Notes: generated by a model not told the origin, from the sequence alone. A stretch of 64,000 bases of DNA from Clarkia xantiana subsp. parviflora (GCA_036873135.1 JAPTYO010000015.1:14549683-14613682), one strand, 5' to 3'; positions 12,273 to 25,127 are shown, numbered from the stretch's first letter. Numbers and translations are program-made.

Positions 12273-15200
12273 TAATTTAGAGGGTTCGAGCTCATTATAT
12301 TCGCTTATTGCCATTTTTTTATTTTTTTTAGTTTTTATTCACTTTACTATTCTAACTTTGTTTTTTTTGGTGTGGCAGGTGCATAATTTAGATTAAAACT
12401 AACACATTGTTTAAACTCGCACACACTCACTTTAGTATAATCTCCAAAATGCCTAAAACCCAGGGCAATTAGGAACCCGGGAGAGTTGGTAAGGGTACGA
12501 CCGCGCGGTCGAGCCGCCGGAACGACTCGGAACAACTCCACCGCTCGTGAAAGTCCTGTGATCCATATGATGGGGTGAGGAAACCACCGTGTCGGAAGTC
12601 TATCAGTGGAACATACCTTGTAGAGCAAAGACACACATTTTTACCCCCCCCCCCCCCTAACATGTCGTGTTATATCAGTGTTTTTTTGTTGTAAATGTTA
12701 TCAGGTATATAGTACTATTTATATAACTTTTATTCTCGTGCATTAATCATTGCATTTAAAAAAAAAATGCATTTTTCAGCTAATTAATTAGTCATTTAGT
12801 TATAGAACTATTCATTTCAAACATGCATTTCATGTGCATTGATTTTTTTTAAAAAAAAACTATTACCTCAATTTGTTATTTCAAACTTGCATTTCATGCG
12901 CATTATTAAAAAAATCTCTTCGGGTAAGTTGTAATTTTGGTTAGTGCGTCACATATGCAAAAAAAAAAACATTTTAGGAAAAATTGTAATTCCTCTTTAG
13001 CTATTAGAGCTTCTAATTTCCAACGTGCATTCCATATGCATCGTTTCAAAAAAAATTTACCTGAACTGTTTTATTTTAATAATGCACTCAATATGCATTG
13101 ATTTTTTAAAAAAACTTTTTAGATAAATCGTAAGCTCTCTTAGTTTTAGGGCTCTTTATTTAAAAAAAATATTTTACCTGAATTTTTAATAAAAAAACGT
13201 GCATCTCATATGCATTATTTTTGAAAAAAAACTTTCAGGTAAATTGTAAATTTTCTTAGTTGTAGAACTTGTATTTTTAAGTTTGCAACTTATTTTTATG
13301 CATCTCATATGCATTCTATTAAAAAAAAACTTTTCACCTGAATTTTTAATTTTGAGCAACTAGGATGCATTTATTTTCCTTTTTCCTTTTTCCTATTTAA
13401 AACAAAAAAACCAAAAATTTCAGGTAGCTTGTAAATTTTCTTAACTGTATAACTTTCATCTCATAGGCATTGTTTCAGAAAAATGAGTTTTTAGACATAT
13501 TGTAAATCTTCTCTTAGTTGTTGAGCTTTTAATCAAATATACATCGCATTTGCATTTATTTTTATAAAAAAACTTTACCTGGATTATTCATTTTGTAAAT
13601 ACATTCTATATGTATCATTCAGGTAAATTGGTTGTAAGTTGTAATTTTCTTAACAATAGAACTTTAACTTTCGAGTATGCATGAGCATTAAAAAAAAAAA
13701 AACTTGTCATTCGTTTTCATCCAATTTGTATTGCACTTTTTTGGTAAGATCGTCTCGACCTTCCCATAATCTGACGTTTTAAAAAGGAGATTAGATTCTA
13801 TTTTTTGAGAAAATAGTTTAACCGTGCAGTTGAGTACAACTATTTGAGTTTAAACAAAGGACGAGAAAATCTTTGAAAGAAAACTTCATATATCTGTTAT
13901 ACGTTCGAGCCAGATAGTGCACTCAACAAACTCAGTAAACTCCATGATGATGCAAAACACCTTAGATCATAAATTTTGATTCTTTTTAAAAAAAAAAAGT
14001 AATTAAAATTATGAAATGAATGACATTAGAGTTTTCAAAAAAATCATGCATGAGTTCTCATATTCTCTACACTGATTTTTCATTCACTCTTCGCAGGTAC
14101 CCTTGGTTAGATATCATGTACGTTTAAGTTCTGTTGGCCAAATTGGGCTACAAAAAAAAAGGAACAAGCAGTCATCCAGTCGCACGAAGAACAAACTGCG
14201 CAATCGGGATATCCAACACTCAGGTGCGATGAATTGTACTTGATTTTTCATTGAGATTTGAGTGTCCCTACTCTTTTTGCAGATCAGACGATCATTTCGA
14301 CGAGGTCGCAACCACGCGAAACGTGACTGCTTCAAAGAACTTCCATGCCAAAATTCCACCTACCATGTGTGGAATTCATACGCGTCCCCGAACCAAGCCG
14401 TACATCTGTTTTATGGTGATGTCTAAACTGGTCGTTGGTACCCAAGGGGCATCTCCCATTGAGATCAGACGTGTCCGAAGATGGGAATATATCCAGAAAT
14501 CATTGAGAGTCCCATGAAGATTCAATGTGCCGACCAATGAGCATTTGATTATGTCAATCAAAGAAAACATTATTGTTGGTGCCTTCCGTCAGAAGTCCAG
14601 GGGCATTTACTTTCCGACTGGTGTACATATACAAGTTGTGTTTTCTAGTTGGGGCAAAAAATCAGGACATGCAGCATGTCCAGTTGTATAGCGAGCACAC
14701 TGCCCACTAAAAAAAGTCCAACACCCAGGTAAGAGAAGTTGTGATCAATTCTATCCCCGAAATTTGAGTTTTTCCTTACTCATTTTGCAGCTCGGATAAT
14801 CATCCAAATCAAGGCCCCTGAAGAGCACATCTCGTGCACGACCCTTTGATCGCCGACCGTTCTGAGGTGAACTGTCGAGTTTGTCCCAGATATTTCAAAA
14901 AAAATTCATACGTGGCCTGCCAGGCCAAACTCCACGTCATCCATGTGTGTTCATCAATCAGGTCATTCGTCTAGCATGCGACGAGCCTAACTCGATAGGT
15001 ACTAGCCATGGGGCATCCTCAAAAGAAAATGAGCAATAGTCGGGACACTGGAGAAGCCGAGAGAAGAAATCATTGTCTATGTCATCCATTGGTCGTAGGG
15101 TCCATTCAGGGCGTCGACACGACCGACATATTTTGACCCAATCAACTGAGCCATTCTCTAAAAGATGTTTTGAATTAGAAATTTCCAAATCTGCCACTAG

Positions 15201-15547
15201 GGGCATGTAAATAATTTTTGTTAATTATTTTAGGTAAATTTTATATAAAAAAAAGCAAAGAAGCAAAAAAAAAAAAAGAGAGAAAAAAATAAATTCTCGC
15301 TAGGTTGAAAACCTGTAAAGGCGACCTAGGCAAAAGTTAGGGAGATGGGCATGATTGAAAACCCGTAGGGGCAGTTATGGCAAAAGGTGAGCTGAAAAAA
15401 AAACAAAAACCTCATTTTTCTTTAGGGTCACAGACGCCCTTTAATCGGCTATAGAAAAATAATGAGAGTGTTCATCTTGTGAGAGCAGTGAAGCAATAAA
15501 AGGGTCACAGTTGTTCCTAAATCAACTACAAATAAAAGGGTCACAGT
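12273..15547. other. Internal non-coding region of the Ogre-like element
   Basis: No protein domain was recognised. From about 12700 to 13720 a degenerate block recurs roughly every 100-130 bp: ATGCATTTCATATGCATT-like words, A-runs, and CAGGTAAATTGTAA-like words. From about 14090 to 15240 the sequence is unique, with scattered short frames. At 15300-15547 begin repeats of the type GGGTCACAGTTGTTCC that continue beyond the nested element at 25887. Confidence 0.6.
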
Positions 15548-16333
15548 TGTTAGGTTCCAAGTCTAGGGTCAACGGGCGGTCGACCTAAGTCTCGTTCCTC
15601 ACTGGAGATGTTGCGGATTTGGTGCTCTCGGGTTGTGTCGTCCTAGCCTGTGTCTTTCTGTCCTTAGCTTCTCTTCTCTTCTCGCCCTGCAAGAGGGGCA
15701 ATACCAGGCACAGAGGGGGGGGGGGGGGTGGTGCCTGATGAACCCTCTCCGATGCCTAAGTCAGTACGGTTTTAGAGAGATAAAGCTAGTGAGATGTCAG
15801 AGCAAAATTATGCAACTTGTCAAGATGATCAAATGAATAGTGGGAGAGTTGTATTTATAGGCAACGGTGTCATTAAGGTGGCTTCATGACATCGTTAACC
15901 TTTAAACACAATTAATTAACCTTTGAACACGTAATTAAGACCTTAGGGTACGGAGAAGGTTGGCGGAAATAGACCAAGTATGGGAGTCTAAAAATGGTGT
16001 CGGGGCCCTTGGGGGGAAGGAAAGTCCGACCCCCAAGGGTAGGGGTTGGGTGAGGCCACCCAACCCCTCCTAGGGGAGATAGGGTTGGCCAACCTATCTC
16101 TCCTAGGGGAGATCGGGTTGGATGACCCGATCTCCCCTAGGGGAGGTCGGGTGTGGCCACCCGACCTCACCTAGGTGAGTCTAACTTGGCCAGACGAGTG
16201 CTTCGGCCTCGTCCGGACCGTTGGTGTTTTCGCGAGGTGTTCGGGTTGAAGTTTCGATTTACAATCATTAACGGGGTGATCAAAATGAAACGATTCGGGA
16301 GTCAACGGGTTCAAATTGGGCGTATATCCATCA
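15548..16333 (-). repeat. Outer LTR copy (LTR1) of the three-LTR element
   Basis: On the plus strand it reads TGTTAGGTTCC...TATATCCATCA. TATA box for minus-strand transcription at 15852-15859. Five consecutive hairpins lie at about 16006-16180. It is separated from the next LTR by only five bases (CAAAG, 16334-16338). Confidence 0.92.
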
Positions 16334-16338
16334 CAAAG

Positions 16339-17123
16339 TGTTAGGTTCCAAGTCTAGGGTCAACGGGCGGTCGACCTAAGTCTCGTTCCTCACTGGAGAT
16401 GTTGCGGATTTGGTGCTCTCGGGTTGTTTCGTCCTAGCCTGTGTCTTTCTGTTCTTAGCTTCTCTTCTCTTCTCGCCCTGCAAGAGGGGCAATACCAGGC
16501 ACAGAGGGGGGGGGGGGTGGTGCCTGATGAACCCTCTCCGATGCCTAAGTCAGTACGGTTTTAGAGAGATAAAGCTAGAGAGATGTCAGAGCAAAATTAT
16601 GCAACTTGTCAAGATGATCAAATGAATAGTGGGAGAGTTGTATTTATAGGCAACGGTGTAATTAAGGTGGCTTAATGACATCGTTAACCTTTAAACACAA
16701 TTAATTAACCTTTGAACACATAATTAAGACCTTAGGGTACGGAGAAGGTTGGCGGAAATAGACCGAGTATGGGAGTCTAAAAACGGTGTCGGAGCCCTTG
16801 GGGGGAAGGAAAGTCCGACCCCCAAGGGTAGGGGTTGGGTGAGGCCACCCAACCCCTCCTAGGGGAGATAGGGTTGGCCAACCCTATCTCCCCTAGGGGA
16901 GATCGGGTTGGTCCACCCGATCTCCCCTAGGGGAGGTCGAGTGTGGCCACCCGACCTCACCTAGGTGAGTCTAACTTGGCCGGATGAGTGCTTCGGCCTC
17001 GTCCGGACCGTTGGTGTTTTCGCGAGGTGTTCGGGTTGAAGTTTCGATTTACAATCATTAACGGGGTGATCAAAATGAAACGATTCGGGAGTCAACGGGT
17101 TCAAATTGGGCGTATATCCATCA
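16339..17123 (-). repeat. 3' LTR (LTR2) of the three-LTR element
   Basis: Same ends as LTR1 and nearly identical sequence. It borders the polypurine tract, so it is the functional 3' LTR. TATA box at 16641-16648. The hairpin series is at 16795-16968, including a perfect 38-bp palindrome near 16858-16895. Confidence 0.92.
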
Positions 17124-17140
17124 CATGCCCCCGAGTCAAC
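17124..17140 (-). promoter_or_regulatory. Polypurine tract of the three-LTR element
   Basis: On the minus strand GTTGACTCGGGGGCATG directly precedes the LTR start TGATGGATATACG. It closely matches the tract at 6499-6512. Confidence 0.8.
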
Positions 17141-18263
17141 CAATGGCATGACCCTTGATTGACTCTATTTTAGGATGGTATAACACGCGCAATTTGAAGC
17201 CGGGATTTTACCTTTTGTCGGAGTCCTTACTTACCCATGGATATGTATCTCTGACTCTGCCCCCTGTCTTATAAGATAGAGGAATTGCAAATGTCAGAAT
17301 AGCACGGGCACGTGTCCAAGCACGCGTCCGTCTGAGGTGGAAATAATAAATCTATCCTTGCCATGGGCGTATACTTGAACAATATATACACACATGGGGA
17401 TGCAATATGAATACAGCTAAACGGATTCATACTTCAATTTCATGCCGGGACAAGTCTAAGTGGAGAAAAATTTCAATTTTGGTTCGAAATTTTTCTAAGT
17501 ATGGGATACTAGAAAATATGCCTATAGGATGTTAACTAGTAGTGAACATGGACATATCATGAACATGAGGATGTGCACTAGCATACATGCAAGTAGGGAC
17601 ATAAGGATGGGAGTGAGTATGGACATGTTGCGATTGTAGTCATGAATATATGCATAAATATATGGCGGCCATGTGCATGGACGTCTAAATGTTTGAACAC
17701 ACGGGAGTGTGTACGTGGGCATGCATATGAGTGCAAGCATGAACATGTATGTATGTATGGACGGGTTGTGAGTATAAGCATGAGTGATGACATTGATGTA
17801 CCTGTAGATGTTAATCATGAATATGAGCATAAGTGCAAAGGTGAGAGCATAGACCTCTCCTTTACTTGAGGGTGGGAACTCTGCCACTCAATGGGACACA
17901 ACGTTCCGCCTCCCTCGTACTAGCGTAAGCATTGTCCATTAGCCTCGACCTTTGGCATGTGTAACCTTTTTCCTTCATTCGTTGGAGCGTGTGTATAGCT
18001 CTTGACCTTTACCCTGCAATTTGTTCCCCATAAAAGTGAGGGTGAAAATGCTTACAAGCTTTCTCCTTACCGCCGCGAGCAAAGGGGTCTATTGACATGT
18101 GTTGGAGCGTTGCTCCATTTGGGGAAGCTAAAAGTTCGCCCTCTTCCCTTGGTGTTAAGGTTGCCCCCGTAGTAGGTGTATCTCGCCCCTCCATGAGTAA
18201 GGGTCGATATTTGTGTTGGTCGCTCGTATAGATGACTCACTTTTGGGAAGCTTTCTTCTTCAG
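17141..18263. other. Internal region between polypurine tract and antisense remnant
   Basis: No gene is supported. The stretch 17520-17880 is rich in CATG words (such as GAACATG and GGACATG), which keeps several frames open on both strands by composition. Earlier exons of the antisense gene could lie here but I could not identify them. Confidence 0.45.
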
Positions 18264-18950
18264 ACAGGGAGACCGTTGAATCGAATGAGAGGGGAGAAAC
18301 CTCTAGTTCTGCTTATCAGGCTAAGAAATTTTCTAAGTCAGGGAAGGTTGCTAATGCTTCCGGTATGTTCTCATTCCATTCTCTTTTCTCTGTGATATAC
18401 TTATGATTGTTCTCATGTTGCTTCCTTCTTGTTGTTAGGGCGTTCGCCCCTGGTTACCGAATGGGTTCTTGCGGTGGGCGAGAGTTCAAGTCAATCTAAA
18501 TCCAAGGCGTGGAAACCTGACTCTGAGGTCGGGCCCTCGGCTGCCAAGGAGAAGGAAACCGCGAGGGGCTCTCCTTCAAGTGCCTCCTTGCTGACTCCCT
18601 CTCATGATAAGGAGGTAGTGGTTGAAGAGGCGCCCTCTTTACTTGACAAAGGGAAACAACCTGTGGCTGGCGATGGGGTGATCATAGGTCTTGATGTTTC
18701 TTCTCTATCCTATGCCCCCCAGCCGAGGGGCCGAGTCTCAGGTTCATTTCATCTTCATGTAGATTTGACGACTTTCGAAGGTGTCTTTGGCTTTCCTATG
18801 GGTTATGTTATTAACCCCTGCGTTGAAAATTTTTCTTTTGGTGATGGGTGTGATCATCGCCTTTCGTTGAGGTTCCTTTCTCTTGCCATGGCTCTGATTA
18901 AGATAGCAAATTCTTGCTTGGGAGTTCGGTGGAGACTGTTCTTGAGTTAG
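18264..18950 (+). pseudogene. Antisense-gene remnant of the three-LTR element, two exons
   Basis: The host element is transcribed on the minus strand, so this plus-strand coding remnant is antisense to it. Exon 18264-18362 follows an acceptor (TTCTTCTTCAG) and ends at a donor (G then GTATGTTC). The next exon starts at 18439 after TTGTTGTTAG. The junction is phase-compatible (1+2) and stop-free. The product is Ser/Lys/Glu-rich linker followed by a short conserved-looking stretch (TTFEGVFGFPMGYVINP). The coiled-coil part seen in the other families is missing, so the gene is probably truncated after about 18900. Function unknown. Confidence 0.5.
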
Positions 18951-19215
18951 CTTCTACTAGTATCGTAGTTGTGATCGTTGTGGGGATCGTTTTGTTATAT
19001 GCCCTCAATAGTGCTTGTCGTGATTCTTTGCTTCATGGTTGATTTCATGAGATATGGAGGTTGTCTTCATAATGAGGACGTCTCCTACCTAGTATCCCCC
19101 AGTGGGTTGAAATATAAGTGCCTACCTTTGATGAGCGTATGAAGGGTGTTGTTTTTCCCTTTTTCTTGAATCTCCTTTTGAGGTTGGGTGTTGGCTCTTT
19201 AGGTTTGTGGTGGAC

Positions 19216-19480
19216 ATGATGGTCTTGGTGTGTGGATATGATAGCCACTTCATGGTGTGTGGACATGATAGCCACTTCATGGTGTGTGGACATGATAGCC
19301 ACTTCAGGGTGTGTGGACATGATAGCCGCTTCAGGGTAAGTGGACATGATAGCCACTTCAGGGTATGTGGACATGATAGCCACTTCAGGGTATGTGGACA
19401 TGATAGCCACTTCAGGGTATGTAGACATGATAGCCACTTCAGGGTATGTGGACATGATAGCCACATCATGATGTATGGAG
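19216..19480. repeat. Tandem array, about 10 units of 27 bp
   Basis: Units read GGACATGATAGCCACTTC plus GGGTATGT variants, spaced 27 bp (for example 19261, 19288, 19315). Since 27 is divisible by three, both strands show long repeated frames, which I treat as artefacts. Confidence 0.95.
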
Positions 19481-19969
19481 TTGTGCTTGACGATGTTCAA
19501 GTCTGATACGACCATAGGTCACGCGAGGGCGACGTGCAGGACAATAACGTTTGTCGGAGGTTGCTTTGTGCGACCTGTAAGGCAATTCCTCTTCTTGATG
19601 GGTCGAGTTTATTTTGAGAGCCTTGAACTTTGGATTTCATGTCTTTGCTATCCTTCTTGGTGGTGTTGGGTTCCTTTGAGATACTTCTCTTGACTTGTGA
19701 TATGGATGGTAGGATAACTCGTTACTTTTCATGATAACCTCTTGTACTTCTGTATATGATCCTTTGGTCATAGACTTCTCCTTTGTATATGCTTTCCTTT
19801 ACTTATCTTTCTTTTGTGTTTTCCTTCACATCATACCTGCCATCTCATCATGAACAAACATTATGTGTTCTTCATACAACTTTGCTTTGAAATTGTTTTC
19901 TCATGGAATCCTTCTCAGTATGGTGCGATGATCTCTTCTGATACCCTTTAAATGGTATGTATGGTGTTG

Positions 19970-20580
19970 CTAGACCAAAGATACGCTCTTGGTGGGCGTT
20001 GAATACTGTTCACGAGATACGCTCCCGGAGGGCACCAGTAGTTAGACCAAAGATACGCTCTTGGTGGGCGTCGAAAATGTTCGCGAGATACGCTCCCGGA
20101 GGGCACCAGTAGTTAGACCAAAGATACGCTCTAGGTGGGCGGTTAATACTGTTCACGAGATACGCTCCCGGAGGGCACCAGTAGTTAGACCAAAGATACG
20201 CTCTAGGTGGGCGTTGAAACTGTTCACGAGATACGCTCCCGGAGGGCACCAGTAGTTAGACCAAAGATACGCTCTAGGTGGGCGGTTAATACTGTTCACG
20301 AGATACGCTCCCGGAGGGCACCAGTAGTTAGACCAAAGATACGCTCTATGTGGGCGTTGAAACTGTTCACGAGATACGCTCCCGGAAGGCACCAGTAGTT
20401 AGACCAAAGATACGCTCTAGGTGGGCGGTTAATACTGTTCACGAGATACGCTCCCGGAGGGCACCAGTAGTTAGACCAAAGATACGCTCTAGGTGGGCGT
20501 TGAAACTGTTCACGAGATACGCTCCCGGAGGGCACCAGTAGTTAGACCAAAGATACGCTCTAGGTGGGCGTCGAAGCTGG
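19970..20580. repeat. Higher-order tandem array, 143-bp units made of two ~70-bp halves
   Basis: Each half contains AGATACGCTC followed by either TAGGTGGGCG or CCGGAGGGCACCAG. The pair recurs every 143 bp (the same minus-strand frame restarts at 20010, 20153 and 20296). About four full units are present. Confidence 0.92.
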
Positions 20581-21120
20581 TAGTTTGAAATCTACCTCAA
20601 GATACGCTCTTGGGGGCGTCGAATCTGGTAGTGTTTTTTCTACCTCAAGATACGCTCTTGGGGGCGTCGAATCTGGTAGGTTGCAAATCTACCTCAAGAT
20701 ACGCTCCTGGGGGCGTCGAAGGTCGTAGTTTTAGAAACTACTCTCAAGATACGCTCTTGGGGGCGTCGAAATTCGTAATTTTTGGAAACCACTCTCAAGA
20801 TACGCTCTTGGTGCGTCGAAGGTCGAAGTATAGAAACTACTCTCAAGATACGCTCTTGGGGGCGTCGAGGGTCGTAGTATAAAAGCTACTCTCAAGATAC
20901 GCTCTTGGGGGCGTCGAATCTGTTCGCGGGATAGGCTCCCGGAGGGCACAGGGTTCGTAGTTTTAGAACTACTCTCAAGATACGCTCTTGGGGGCGTCGA
21001 ATGTGTTCGCGGGATAGGCTCCCGGAGGGCACAGGGTTCGTAGTTTTAGAACTACTCTCAAGATACGCTCTTGGGGGCGTCGAATGAATTCGCGGGATTG
21101 GCTCCCGGAGGGCTCAGAAT
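20581..21120. repeat. Related array of ~55-85-bp units around AGATACGCTCTTGGGGGCG
   Basis: About nine copies of CTCAAGATACGCTC, TGGGGGCGTCGAA and a flanking inverted pair (GTAGTTTTAGAAACTAC type). The last three alternate with GCGGGATAGGCTCCCGG. It continues the 143-bp array in diverged form. Confidence 0.9.
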
Positions 21121-24100
21121 ATTACTTTACCTTGGGTCATTCCCCATGCAGGGTGTGTCTTTGATACGCCTTTTAGATCTTTACTTGAGCTTTCTTTCCA
21201 TGATATTGCATGCTACCACGCTTTTTTTTCAATGTGGGGGATCACCTTTCGAGGGCGATGTTTGTGTGTTGCCAACTTAGGACGAGTCCGTATAGGGAGT
21301 TGAGGATGTTTTCCTCTTATGTGACCTCTTCTAGGAGAAGTGGTATTGCATGTTCTTGTGATCTTCTGCCTCTAATCTCTTCTTTTTCACTTAGGTGGAC
21401 TACCAAGCACTTATTCGTTTGGTGCCCCCCAAGTTGCTTGGTGGTCAAACCGCCTTTCATATTTGGCCGTTGAAGGCCCCTCGTTCATTTTCTTGGTTGG
21501 GTACCCCATATGCTCGGGAATCCCTTGTCTGCTTGGTTGAATGCGATGAGTGTCCCTTGTAGGATTTACTTTTTCTCCTGCTTGCTTGTTTCAGTCATAG
21601 GCATGGTTTGGATAATGCCTTTGTCGGATGTATCTTTGGAGGTTGGGTGGAGAGCTTTTGCTTTGGGTGGGTGGGGGTGATTGTCATTCTCTTGATAACC
21701 AGGATGCGGCAGTGTTTGTGTTCTAGGGGTGCTTGTAAATTCTTTCCCCCCCTTCTTTGTGTTTTAGGTTGAAAAGCTCTCTCATAGAATGGTGTCTTGA
21801 GTTGTTGATCTCGTAGGTGTGTTTCAGACTAATCAATCTGATCCATGCTTCTTGCTCGGGCGTGGGGGGGTCTGACCGGGTTGTGATAATCTTCTTGAAG
21901 TGTTGTGGTACTTAGTGTGCTTAGCATTTTCCTTTACATTGGAGTATTCTTCACTGCCTTTAGGGGGTGTCACATTGGTCATGCTCCTCCCACCTTGAAT
22001 GTTGATTATAGAATTCCTTTGAATTAGGACTTGAATCTAAAAAGGGCGTTTTCCTTTAGGTTTGCAGGTGATGCTCCATGATTTTCCATGGATTTTCCCC
22101 CGAATTGGCTATTCCTTGTTGGATAACTTCATTAGAGGCTACATTTGTATTGCGTACGTATACGTGTTTGAGGTGTGTTGAGCCGACAAGTCCCTCCTTT
22201 TTTGTTTTGTCATAACCTTCATTCATCATGTATTCGGCGTATGGCCTTAAAGGAGGGATATTTTTCTAGTGCCCCTTTTATCGGGGTTCTCCTCTTGATG
22301 GGATGCCAGAGTCAAATGTCTTATCATTTGCAGACAAGGTGGTTGTTCGGGATGTGCGTCTAGTGTGAGGGTCGATCTTGAAACCTTACTCCCCAAGCTT
22401 TTGAGCTATTCTTTGGTTGATCTTGTAGAACTATTATCCTGCCCTAAGGCTCTTGATAGGAGATGTATCTCCTTTTTCATACTCTAGTTGTTGCACTATA
22501 TCTTTTGCTAATCTTGCATCTTTAGAGTTTCTCTCTTGGTGCATGACTTCAATGACAGGATTTTCTACCGATGTTTATTCTATTAGGACTTGTATCCTTG
22601 GTTGCCTTCCTTTCTTGTGAGATGGCGAAGGAGTGTTTATGAACACTCCAATGTGTCGTACTTGGTAGAGGTATGCGCCTAATCTTTATGGCGCTGTCTT
22701 GAATCTTCGTGTACCTATCTTTGATGAACATGTTATTCATTGCATATATAGTACGGAGTCCAAGGATCTCCGGGTTAGGATCATATTTTGAGAACAGATG
22801 CATAGTCATCTATTAGATAACCTCTTTATCTACGGAGTTTATTTTTGCAAGGATAAATGCAAGGATACTTGTAAGGATACTTGTAAGGATATGTGTTCCA
22901 TCCTTATTTCTGGTTCGTTTGCAGTGCCGTGTCCCTAATGGGTGTGTTGATGTTCTGACCACCTTTACTAGTAGGGGGTCCTTTGGTATTAGGTATGCCT
23001 GACTCTTCTCTAGTATCATCAATGGTTGGTCATGGGAGATGTCTGGCGGACTCCCTTCATGCACTATGGTTCTCTTCATGTCAAAGTTGGTGATTCCCTC
23101 TCTTATGACTAATATATCATTGTGTGGAAATACTATATTTTCCATATCCCTTTTTAAAAGCTTGATGATGGTGTTGCCATTCTTCCTTTGCTAGGCTTGG
23201 TGTCCCTGAGAGTTTTTTATAGAAGTGTATTCCATTACCTGGGATGAGCTTACTAGGTGTAGTTGTATCTCATGGCTATTTTGTGAAATCATAAAGATCC
23301 GCTGGAGGTGTTTGCCTCTGATGGTGGGCGTTGCCCATGTGATATGGTTTCCTCCATTTTTGGAGGGGTGAGTTCGCGGCTACCCCCTCTTATGCTAATG
23401 GGCGTTTGTGGGGAGGGCATGTTGTGACTGGTGCCCCCCTTGCATACCAATGCCAGATGGGATCCTTTGACGGACTTGGCCCTAGGATGTTTAGTGTAAA
23501 GTTGTAGTAGGGGTAATCCTTTGTGACCTTCATGGTAGTTCCTCTATAGGATGTTGGGAGTGCTCAACTTATTTTTGTGAGTGAGCCCTCCATCTTGTGA
23601 TCTTTCTCAGAAACTTGACCTTATAGGTGCCCTTTGAGATTGAGAAATCTGTTTCTTGTGCATCCCTTGATTGGCGACGGCCTTTTACGGATTCTTCTAG
23701 TGGTCCACATGTGTATATATATACCACGGAGCCCGAAGGCGTCCGGTATGGTCTTTCTTGGAAAACATGTTGATATCAAGTATCAAAATATACCCCTTTT
23801 AGGAGTTGACTTGTTATGTAGTTAAATTAAATAAGAGGATATGGGAAGGATATGAGTTTGGGGTGTTGATACCCCTTGCTTCCTTGGTAATGTAGCTGTC
23901 TTCCTCCAGTAGTCTGTGTGTATTCCTTCCACTTGAGGAATATAAGGTCGCATCCTTGCAAGGCGGACTAGGTGGAGGTGTATCCTTCATGTATGCTATG
24001 TGTGATCTCACTCCACTATGTCTCTCCATGAAACTTCCCATTGTAGTAGCTATGTACTAACATGGTGTGATACTCTATGAGTCCCCTGTTCAAATTCTTG

Positions 24101-24254
24101 TCTTTTCGACTGCTCCCCTGTCATAGGGGGATGTGTGCCAAGGGTTGTAATGCACAAGGGGCTTGGACCTGTCGTGCTGAATCATGGGTAGGTGGTTGCC
24201 TTGTTGTGTTGTTGGGACTATGTCCCTCCCTTTGAGCTTTCCTTGGGATGTCCC
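21121..24254. other. Degraded internal region of the three-LTR element
   Basis: No reverse transcriptase, RNase H or integrase motif was recognised in any frame. Short minus-strand frames (22549-22809, 22813-23145, 23814-24041) could be remnants of a polyprotein but contain no diagnostic residues. Confidence 0.5.
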
Positions 24255-24351
24255 TTAGTCATGTCCGTGGTGATACGGACTGTATGTGTACATTGCCAGG
24301 GTGGATGTTGGAACTCCTATATCCTTGTTGGTCTGGTATGTATGTCCTCCC

Positions 24352-25076
24352 TTAGTGCGGTGTATGCCCCTGTTGGGGTACTTGGTTGAATTCCCGCCTC
24401 CTTGGAGGTCTTGCCTGTCTATCTGCCCCCAGAGGGGTGTATGCCCTGGCATCCTGCTGTGTCTGTTGCTGCCTTGGAGGCACAAACTGCTGCCTTCCCT
24501 CTAGGGGGTGGCCCTTGCTCTTCTCTCCTTTGTTCTTCTCGCTGCCCTGTTGGAGGGTGCGAGTGGTGTTCTTCTTCATGAACTTCTTCTTCTTCATGCT
24601 GGTGTTGCCTTCTCTACCTGTTCCTCAGAGTCTCCCTATGGACTAGCAGCTCATCTAATGCGCTCATCAACCTCGGAGTCACTGTCTGTGCTCCTTGCGA
24701 GTATGCGGGCCTTATGTTGGTTGTGTGGGCACGATTGTCGTTCCTTTGAGTCAGTATTCCATATGGATACCCTTGAGGTTGTGCCTCATAGTGGTATCCC
24801 TGTGGAGGTGCCGTGTATTGGGATGGCACTCCTTGTTGCCCCCTGTCCCTGTGGCTTCCTAGTCAATGGAGTTGAAGCTGTGGAAGCCTCCTAGCCAGCT
24901 GGGCGTGAAGGTCCTCCTCCCTGCTTGTTAGGCTGGGGTGCCTGTGGGGTTACCTGAGGCTCTGGGTGTGCAGGCTGTTTCTCTGGGTTAGGCTGCCTTG
25001 CTGGAGGTATAGGCTGTCTTTCTTGCCTATTGCCCCCAGGTGGGCGATTGTCTCTAGACACTAAGTTGTTCGTCAT
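24352..25076 (-). pseudogene. gag-like remnant of the three-LTR element
   Basis: Close to the primer-binding site the minus strand holds Pro/Gln/Arg-rich frames: 24891-25076 (begins MTNNLVSRDNRPPGG), 24614-24829 (Gln/Tyr/Pro-rich, ends SALDELLVHRETLRNR) and 24352-24597 (Lys- then Arg-rich). Position and composition suit a gag N-terminus. The pieces are in different frames and no zinc knuckle is visible, so this is a weak family call. Confidence 0.45.
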
Positions 25077-25109
25077 CGCTCTCGTGATTGCCAGGCTTTC
25101 TGTTCGAAG

Positions 25110-25125
25110 CCCACGGACGGCGCCA
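25110..25125 (-). promoter_or_regulatory. Primer-binding site of the three-LTR element
   Basis: On the minus strand TGGCGCCGTCCGTGGG starts two bases after the LTR end. It closely resembles the site of the second Tat family (34936-34952). Confidence 0.8.
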
Positions 25126-25127
25126 AG

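Noticed and set aside
19970..21120. CRISPR-like look of short repeats with spacers
   Set aside because: Repeats are contiguous and the spacers are themselves repeated. The window is plant nuclear DNA with no cas genes.
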